9,267 bases of DNA from Gammaproteobacteria bacterium (GTDB taxonomy: Bacteria > Pseudomonadota > Gammaproteobacteria > PS1 > Pseudothioglobaceae): assembly GCA_028599035.1 (NCBI GenBank), contig JAQRMT010000058.1:1-9267 (forward strand), read 5' to 3'. A program made the position numbers and the translations under genes. Positions 4,565 to 9,267 of this stretch are shown here, piece by piece; positions within the stretch are counted from its first letter, which is position 1, and the number at the start of each line of letters is the position of its first letter. A model generated the notes under the pieces. It worked only from the letters and a program-made list of their open reading frames with translations. It made no database searches and had not been told where the DNA came from.

Positions 4565-5656
4565 TTATTTGTTTTCTACACGGGTTAGAAATGCTTTAAT
4601 AATTGATTGCTTTTTTGCTTGAATGGCTTTTACAATATTTTGTTTGTCTAATTGAGCAACATCAATTGTATTGAGTAAATCTCGCAATTCGATAATATGC
4701 TTGACATCAATACCTAATAATTCAAAAGTTCTAAGCAATTCTGTAAAGCGCTCTTGTCGTCTAAGGGCATCAGTTTTTACAAAAAAATCAAACACCTCGT
4801 CGCTAGATTTTGTGTCAAAACTTTCTACAAATTGGTAAGTCATATTCACCAATGTTGCCAGTTGCTGATATTTTTTTGGGCACTTAATATTATCACACAA
4901 TGCAGAAATCGCACTTAACTTCTCATCTTTTAACCAAACGCTAAATTTGATGTGCGGCTCGACAGCGTCTAACTTATCCAGCATTTCAAATGAATTTTGA
5001 TGGCTATGATGTCCTTGAGGTTTAAGCGATGAAAAAACCCTCTCATAAGCGCCGCAAGCTAGCAATACCTTAAAAAAAGCCGATGGTGTGCCGTAACCCA
5101 AAGACTTTTCCAATTCTTTAAAAACTCGCTCAGGAGTAAGGGCATTGACCTCGCCCGAATCAACCATATTTTTCATCAATTGGTGTGTCGTGTGCGCCAC
5201 CTTAAAGCCAAAAGGTTTAAAGCGTGCAGCAAAACGCGCCACACGCAAAATGCGCACTGGATCCTCGCTAAAAGCGACAGATACATGGCGCAAAATGCCA
5301 TTATTTAAGTCCTCTTGTCCGTTGAATGGGTCGAATAATTCGCCCTCTTTCTGGGCAATAGCATTGATGGTTAAATCACGACGAGACAGGTCTTGTTCAA
5401 GGGTTACGGACTTGGAGGTGTCAAATTCAAAACCTTTATAACCTTTAGCGATTTTTTGCTCCACTCTGGCAAGTGCATACTCCTCTTGTGTGCCTGGATG
5501 CAAAAACACAGGAAAGTCTTTGCCCACTTGGCGATAGCCTAAATCCAGCATTTCTTCAGAAGAAGAGCCTACGATAAGCCAATCTTTTTCAGTATGCTCA
5601 TCGGCAATGCCTAGTAGTTGGTCTCGAACAGCGCCACCGACTAAATACTTTTTCAT
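4565..5656 (-). CDS. cca: CCA-adding tRNA nucleotidyltransferase with degenerate HD domain
   Basis: A 363-residue class II nucleotidyltransferase that builds or repairs the CCA end of tRNAs. The N-terminal catalytic head is intact: YLVGGAVRDQLLG (4-16), EKDWLIVGSS with the metal-binding carboxylates as Glu23/Asp25, RRDLTINAIA (flexible loop), FDPFNGQEDL, and the nucleotide-selecting EDPVRILRVARFAARF. E. coli Cca is about 412 residues. The shortfall falls in the C-terminal half, where the HD phosphohydrolase signature is not found: the expected CHDLGKG-type stretch is replaced by WLKDEKLSAIS, and the second His-Asp by a TYQ. CCA addition is therefore expected, and the 2',3'-cyclic phosphodiesterase/phosphatase activity is expected to be lost. 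Met at 5656 begins the conserved N-terminus; the in-frame extension to 5701 is unrelated. No Shine-Dalgarno is visible. Confidence 0.92.
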   Translation of the reverse strand: MKKYLVGGAVRDQLLGIADEHTEKDWLIVGSSSEEMLDLGYRQVGKDFPVFLHPGTQEEYALARVEQKIAKGYKGFEFDTSKSVTLEQDLSRRDLTINAIAQKEGELFDPFNGQEDLNNGILRHVSVAFSEDPVRILRVARFAARFKPFGFKVAHTTHQLMKNMVDSGEVNALTPERVFKELEKSLGYGTPSAFFKVLLACGAYERVFSSLKPQGHHSHQNSFEMLDKLDAVEPHIKFSVWLKDEKLSAISALCDNIKCPKKYQQLATLVNMTYQFVESFDTKSSDEVFDFFVKTDALRRQERFTELLRTFELLGIDVKHIIELRDLLNTIDVAQLDKQNIVKAIQAKKQSIIKAFLTRVENK

Positions 5657-5690
5657 GATTATTATAGGTAAATCAAAGAAATAAAAGCCC

Positions 5691-5698
5691 CTATAATA
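5691..5698. promoter_or_regulatory. Back-to-back -10 boxes between cca and mpl
   Basis: CTATAATA gives TATAAT (5692-5697) towards mpl, and TATTAT (5698-5693) towards cca. The gap between the two start codons is 74 bp. The mpl transcript would start near 5704, about 27 bases before its ATG. The -35 regions are poor on both sides. Confidence 0.4.
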
Positions 5699-5730
5699 CA
5701 CGAATGAATTTACTTAAAAGACGCCTCTAA

Positions 5731-7032
5731 ATGCACATTCACATTCTTGGTATTGCCGGCACATTTATGGGCTCTTTGGCACTGATTGCTAGACAAATGG
5801 GGCATCAGGTTACTGGGCAAGACCAAGGGGTTTATCCACCAATGAGCGTTCAACTTGATGAACAAGGCATTAATTACACGCACGGCTATCACGCCCAAGA
5901 TTTACCCATAGCTGATACTTATATTATTGGCAATGCATTGTCACGAGGCAATGCTTGTGTGGAGGAAATCCTGAATAAACAATATACCTACACTTCTGGA
6001 GCACAGTGGTTAAGTGAAAATGTGTTGCGCAATAAGTGGGTGCTTGCTGTTGCTGGCACGCATGGCAAAACTACCGCTGCCAGTATGCTAACATGGATTT
6101 TAGAGGATGCAGGCTACAATCCAAGTTTTTTAATTGGCGGGGTGGTGGAAAATTTTGGTGCGTCTTCACGCTTAACTGATTCTAATTTTTTTGTGATTGA
6201 GGCAGATGAATACGACACGGCTTTTTTTGATAAGCGTTCAAAGTTTGTGCATTATCGCCCTAAAACTTTGGTGATTAATAATCTTGAATTTGACCACGCT
6301 GATATTTTTGATTCGCTCAAAGACATTCAAAAACAGTTTCACCATTTACTACGCACTGTGCCAAATGACGGTCTAATTATCCATCCAACTAATGAAAATA
6401 TTGAGCAAGTGATTGAAAAAGGGCTTTATTCGCAACGACAAATATTACCTGATGCCACCTTATCAATGAGCAATATTGGCACCACATTTAAGATTGAAAA
6501 TAGCACAGTTGATTGGAATTTATTAGGCGAACACAATATGCAGAATGGCTTATGTGCGGCTTATGCAGCGCATCATGCAGGTGTACCATTCACTGTGGTC
6601 TGTGAAGCATTAAATAGTTTTCAAGGCGTAAAACGCCGTTTAGAAATCAAACATCAAACCGAATCAATTACTTTGTATGATGATTTTGCCCACCACCCAA
6701 CTGCTATCCAAACCACGCTTGAAGGCTTGCGTAAAAAAGTAGGTGATGAAAACATTGTTGCCATTTTAGAGCTGCGTTCTAATACAATGAAATCTGGCGT
6801 GCATCAGCAAAGTTTAGTTACGGCATTGAGTAAAGCTGACCAAATTTTTATCTTAAAACCCGATGTTCAAACATGGGATATTGGCACTTTATTTGATGAA
6901 TCAGTGTTATTTAACTCAGTGAATGATATTGTTAAACAATTAGGGAAAATATCGCACGGTCATTTCGTGGTAATGTCTAATGGTGGTTTTGATGATATTT
7001 TTAACAAAATCATACTCAATCTAAAAATTTAA
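5731..7032 (+). CDS. mpl: UDP-N-acetylmuramate:L-alanyl-gamma-D-glutamyl-meso-diaminopimelate ligase (murein recycling)
   Basis: 433 residues (E. coli Mpl 457). It ligates recycled murein tripeptide to UDP-MurNAc using ATP, returning it to peptidoglycan synthesis in the cytoplasm. It has the Mur-ligase layout: an N-terminal Rossmann part (IHILGIAGTFMGSLALIARQ), the P-loop AGTHGKTT (108-115), IEADEYDTAFFDKRSKF (156-172), NNLEFDHADIF (183-193), GEHNMQNG (266-273), RRLE (302-305) and DDFAHHPTAI (317-326) in the C-terminal domain. The GTFMG and FFDKRSKF blocks separate it from MurC. ATG 5731 matches the family start exactly. The Shine-Dalgarno is weak (AAAAGACG). Its 3' end overlaps the convergent TauE/SafE gene by 12 bp. 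Confidence 0.95.
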   Translation: MHIHILGIAGTFMGSLALIARQMGHQVTGQDQGVYPPMSVQLDEQGINYTHGYHAQDLPIADTYIIGNALSRGNACVEEILNKQYTYTSGAQWLSENVLRNKWVLAVAGTHGKTTAASMLTWILEDAGYNPSFLIGGVVENFGASSRLTDSNFFVIEADEYDTAFFDKRSKFVHYRPKTLVINNLEFDHADIFDSLKDIQKQFHHLLRTVPNDGLIIHPTNENIEQVIEKGLYSQRQILPDATLSMSNIGTTFKIENSTVDWNLLGEHNMQNGLCAAYAAHHAGVPFTVVCEALNSFQGVKRRLEIKHQTESITLYDDFAHHPTAIQTTLEGLRKKVGDENIVAILELRSNTMKSGVHQQSLVTALSKADQIFILKPDVQTWDIGTLFDESVLFNSVNDIVKQLGKISHGHFVVMSNGGFDDIFNKIILNLKI

Positions 7033-7800
7033 AACCCACACCCCCAATAAAAGCAAAAACAGAGCAAAAAACTTCTTCAGTCTCTTGCTATCTACACTGT
7101 GTGCAATTTTAGCGCCAAGCGGTGCGAATAGTACACTCATAATAGAAATACTCAGTAATGCCTCGGTATGAATAAAGCCCAAACCACTTGTTGTATTCAG
7201 TCGCCAGCCAACTACGATGAAACCAATACTACCCGCAATCGCAATCGGCAGCCCAATGGCCGCTGAAGTGGCAATGGCGTTTTTAATGTCCACCTTATTA
7301 TAGGTTAGAAATGGGGTGCTCATCGTGCCCCCGCCAATACCAACGATGGCTGAAATCAAGCCAATCAGATAGCCTGTTATTAGCCAAACCCATCTGCTCA
7401 GATTATCCGCATGCCCAGAAGTGCTGATGCCAAACCACATCATCAATGCCACAGTTACCTCAAAGATTGCAAAGAAAATTCGCAAAAAATCAAAACTCAA
7501 ATATTGAGTAATAATCGCTCCGCTAAAAGCACCCAACAAAATACTTGGCATGAGTTTGATAAAATAACGCCAGTAAATAGCGCCATGACGATGATGCGCC
7601 CAAACACTGGAAAGTGAAGTAAAGATAATCACTGCCAGCGCTGTGCCTATGGCGCTGTGCATTAACATGGATTGTTCAATATCCCCTGCCAATAAATATA
7701 GTAATGCTGGCACGATAATTAAGCCACCGCCAACCCCTAGTAAACCCGCTATAAAGCCAGAAAATACCCCCAACAATAATAAAGGTACTATTTCAACCAA
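7021..7800 (-). CDS. TauE/SafE-family membrane permease (sulfite/sulfonate exporter-like)
   Basis: A 259-residue integral membrane protein with about eight hydrophobic segments in two homologous halves. Each half opens with the family motif: GLLGVGGGLIIVP (19-31) and AIVGIGGGTMSTP (151-163). TauE/SafE proteins move small anions such as sulfite, sulfoacetate or related organosulfur compounds across the inner membrane; the substrate here cannot be told. The start is a TTG at 7800, because no ATG or GTG occurs before the first motif. It lies inside the end of the upstream hydrolase gene (13-bp overlap, 7788-7800), so translation is probably coupled. A weak GAAG lies 7 bases before the TTG. The gene is convergent with mpl. 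Confidence 0.88.
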   Translation of the reverse strand: MVEIVPLLLLGVFSGFIAGLLGVGGGLIIVPALLYLLAGDIEQSMLMHSAIGTALAVIIFTSLSSVWAHHRHGAIYWRYFIKLMPSILLGAFSGAIITQYLSFDFLRIFFAIFEVTVALMMWFGISTSGHADNLSRWVWLITGYLIGLISAIVGIGGGTMSTPFLTYNKVDIKNAIATSAAIGLPIAIAGSIGFIVVGWRLNTTSGLGFIHTEALLSISIMSVLFAPLGAKIAHSVDSKRLKKFFALFLLLLGVWVLNF

Positions 7801-8513
7801 GCGCTTACTTCGTCAATTAACAATTCATCTTTGTCATTAAAAAAATGATCAGCATCCACTTTTTTTTGTGTGTAATATTTATTTTCTTTAGAGGCTTGCG
7901 CTCGTTTACCAACAGATTTAAGCACAGGCTCAATATCATCCACGCCATATAAATCGAGTATTGGAATACGAATTTCTTCCAAATATTTAACCACTAAATC
8001 TGGCATTCCAACCGCTACAAAGTACTTCACTGGTTGTTGATTTTTATCCAAATAATGTGCGCTCATTACGCTACCCAGGCTATGGGAAATAATTGCATCT
8101 ACGCTTAGACCTTGTTGTTGCAGATAATTAATCGCAACTTTAATACGCTCATCGCCTTGCATTAATAGAGACATATATTCTGGTGCTTCTCTATCATTTG
8201 CCAATACTGGCATTTGGATAGACAGAGTGTGCCACCCTTTTTCTGTCAAAGCAACTCGCAATGGTTGAATCACTTGCGCCCAATCGGGGTGCGCACCCAA
8301 ACCATGAATTACTAACGCTGCACGCTTAGCATCCGTTTCACTAGGCGTATAAAGCGACAAAAACTTATAATTATTTGCACTTAACCAAACCACATCGCCA
8401 TCCATCAAGCTGTCTTCTACTTGTGCCGCCCAACGCCCCTCTTTCGCATAATCTGGTACGGTTTGTGCAAATGCAAAATTACTGACAAGCAATAAAATTG
8501 ATATGAATTTCAT
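7788..8513 (-). CDS. Secreted alpha/beta-hydrolase-like protein (DUF3530-like)
   Basis: 241 residues with an N-terminal signal peptide, MKFISILLLVSNFAFA, probably cleaved before QTVPDY. The mature part has an alpha/beta-hydrolase layout: the oxyanion-side VIHGLGAHPDW (68-78), a nucleophile elbow SHSLG with Ser145, a candidate acid at Asp192/Asp193 in YGVDDIEP, and His223 in DADHFF. The overall pattern resembles the DUF3530 family, whose substrates are not established; a periplasmic esterase or peptidase-like role is possible. ATG 8513 was chosen because a strong GGAGGAG precedes it and the signal peptide starts there; a TTG four codons earlier lies within that Shine-Dalgarno. It overlaps the downstream permease gene by 13 bp, so the two are probably co-expressed. 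Fold assignment is fairly sure, function is not. Confidence 0.8.
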   Translation of the reverse strand: MKFISILLLVSNFAFAQTVPDYAKEGRWAAQVEDSLMDGDVVWLSANNYKFLSLYTPSETDAKRAALVIHGLGAHPDWAQVIQPLRVALTEKGWHTLSIQMPVLANDREAPEYMSLLMQGDERIKVAINYLQQQGLSVDAIISHSLGSVMSAHYLDKNQQPVKYFVAVGMPDLVVKYLEEIRIPILDLYGVDDIEPVLKSVGKRAQASKENKYYTQKKVDADHFFNDKDELLIDEVSAWLK

Positions 8514-8527
8514 GCTCTCCTCCAAGA

Positions 8528-8548
8528 AATAGACTAAAGTCTATTATA
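8528..8548 (-). promoter_or_regulatory. Putative promoter and hairpin upstream of the hydrolase gene
   Basis: On the minus strand TATAAT (8548-8543) is followed by AATAGAC-TTTA-GTCTATT, a 7-bp hairpin at 8528-8545 that lies just before the Shine-Dalgarno. The -35 is weak. The hairpin has no T-tract and is unlikely to terminate transcription; it may affect access to the ribosome-binding site. Confidence 0.35.
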
Positions 8549-8568
8549 AGACAATAGAAGATTCTTTT

Positions 8569-9015
8569 TTAAGAAAGTTTAGAACGGATAATACTAGAGA
8601 CGATACCCATGTCGGCTTTACCCGCTAATTGAGCCTTAAGTAGCCCCATTAACTTGCCTATATCTTGCATAGAAGATGCACCAGAGTCGGCTATTGCCTT
8701 ATCTACAGCAATAGCAATCTCATCTTCTGAGAGTTGTGCAGGCATATAGTTGTTGATAATAATAAGTTCTGCTTCTTCAACATCAACTAAGTCGGTACGG
8801 CCTGCTGCTGTAAATTGTGAGATTGAGTCTTTGCGCTGCTTAACCATTTTTTGAATAACAGTCAATACCTGATCATCATCAAGGTCAATGCGCTCATCTA
8901 CTTCTTTTTGCTTGATGGCACCTAAAATCATACGGATGGCCTTTAGAGCGTCTTTATCCTTGGCTTTCATTACTAATTTCATATCAGCAGTAATGCGTTG
9001 TTTTAGTTCAAACAT
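8569..9015 (-). CDS. yqeY: GatB/YqeY domain protein
   Basis: 148 residues, the usual full length for stand-alone YqeY proteins. The all-helical domain resembles the tRNA-binding tail of GatB, a subunit of Asp/Glu-tRNA amidotransferase. Visible family blocks are MKAKDKDALKAIRMILGAIK near the N-terminus, MVKQRKDSISQFTAAGRTDLV in the middle, EEAELIIINNYMPAQLSEDE, and the closing DIGKLMGLLKAQ with GKADMG. A role in tRNA metabolism is presumed. It follows rpsU, as in many proteobacteria, but a strong terminator stands between them (9034-9060). No clear Shine-Dalgarno is visible before ATG 9015, so expression may depend on read-through from rpsU. Confidence 0.92.
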   Translation of the reverse strand: MFELKQRITADMKLVMKAKDKDALKAIRMILGAIKQKEVDERIDLDDDQVLTVIQKMVKQRKDSISQFTAAGRTDLVDVEEAELIIINNYMPAQLSEDEIAIAVDKAIADSGASSMQDIGKLMGLLKAQLAGKADMGIVSSIIRSKLS

Positions 9016-9033
9016 AGAATAGGGAATTAAATT

Positions 9034-9060
9034 AAAAAAATGCCGATACTCGTATCGGCA
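9034..9060 (-). terminator. Intrinsic terminator between rpsU and yqeY
   Basis: The perfect palindrome TGCCGATACTCGTATCGGCA (9041-9060) is followed on the minus strand by seven T (plus-strand A9034-A9040), about 55 bases after the rpsU stop. It would end most rpsU transcripts and limit read-through into yqeY. Confidence 0.88.
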
Positions 9061-9115
9061 AAATTAAAAAAAAATTTGTTAGCGTTAATTCAACAAAACA
9101 CTAAATTATTTTCTT

Positions 9116-9267
9116 TTAATACATGCGTTTACGGTGAATACGGTTCTTTGCCATTTCCTTATGGGTGCGCTTGACAGCTGCTGCTTTCATACGCTTATTA
9201 ACCCATGTTGGCTTTTCGTAAAATTCTTTCTTTCTTACATCAGTGATAACACCCGCTCGATCACAAG
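9116..9267 (-). CDS. rpsU: 30S ribosomal protein S21, C-terminal part (5' end outside window)
   Basis: The minus-strand frame gives 50 residues starting CDRAGVITDVRKKEFYEKP and ending AKNRIHRKRMY before the TAA at 9116-9118. The REFYEKP-type block followed by a very basic KRTHKEMAKNRIHRKR tail is characteristic of bacterial S21, a small-subunit protein near the anti-Shine-Dalgarno end of 16S rRNA. Full-length S21 is about 71 residues, so roughly the first 20 codons and the promoter lie outside the window. Confidence 0.95.
   Translation of the reverse strand, partial: CDRAGVITDVRKKEFYEKPTWVNKRMKAAAVKRTHKEMAKNRIHRKRMY

Noticed and set aside
5710..5898. Minus-strand 62-codon frame overlapping the mpl start
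   Set aside because: It lies antisense to the conserved N-terminus of Mpl, has no recognisable motif or ribosome-binding site, and is a shadow frame.
7021..7032. Overlap of mpl and the permease gene as a frameshift or assembly artefact
   Set aside because: Both proteins end naturally at the expected family length; a short convergent 3' overlap is common in compact genomes.

Overview
The window looks like a low-GC gammaproteobacterial chromosome. The proteins CysG, Cca, Mpl, GatB/YqeY and S21 are of gammaproteobacterial type. A siroheme synthase next to a TauE/SafE exporter would suit a sulfur-oxidising lineage such as the SUP05/Thioglobus group or its bivalve symbionts. That placement is inferred from protein character and base composition, not from a search.

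Left part (1-2419) is an accessory hotspot against a tRNA-Leu(UAG) gene. It holds, in order: the tail of an IS30-type transposase; a NYN-domain ribonuclease-like gene (minus strand) between two diverged direct repeats, each keeping the same decayed C-terminal coding fragment; a promoter plus intrinsic terminator in the leader of the NYN gene; a tandemly amplified 'TATATAAAGGGGTCA' array joined to what looks like the last codons of a REP-associated (Y1) transposase; and a MazE/MazF-type toxin-antitoxin pair. The toxin-antitoxin pair is enclosed by an 86-87 bp direct repeat made of the tRNA 3' end plus its terminator, the pattern left by tRNA-targeting integrative elements.

Middle and right part (2420-9267) is ordinary, tightly packed chromosome: a small DUF2892 membrane protein (+), cysG (-), a cysteine-rich unknown gene (+), cca (-), mpl (+), a TauE/SafE permease and a secreted alpha/beta hydrolase as an overlapping pair (-), yqeY (-), and the 3' two thirds of rpsU (-). 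Convergent neighbours nearly touch (3 bp between the DUF2892 gene and cysG) or overlap (12 bp between mpl and the permease gene), and I saw no intrinsic terminators between them. The two divergent pairs (cysG/unknown and cca/mpl) have near-palindromic -10-like boxes in very short intergenic gaps.

Functionally, CysG supplies siroheme for sulfite-reductase-type enzymes and the TauE/SafE permease may export a sulfur anion. Cca completes tRNA 3' ends, although its HD phosphohydrolase signature is missing here. Mpl recycles murein tripeptide, and rpsU/yqeY belong to translation. The points most worth a second look are the leader terminator of the NYN gene, the paired repeats around that gene, the tRNA-derived repeat around the toxin-antitoxin pair, the degenerate HD domain of Cca, and the cysG/unknown divergent start region, where both transcripts may be leaderless.
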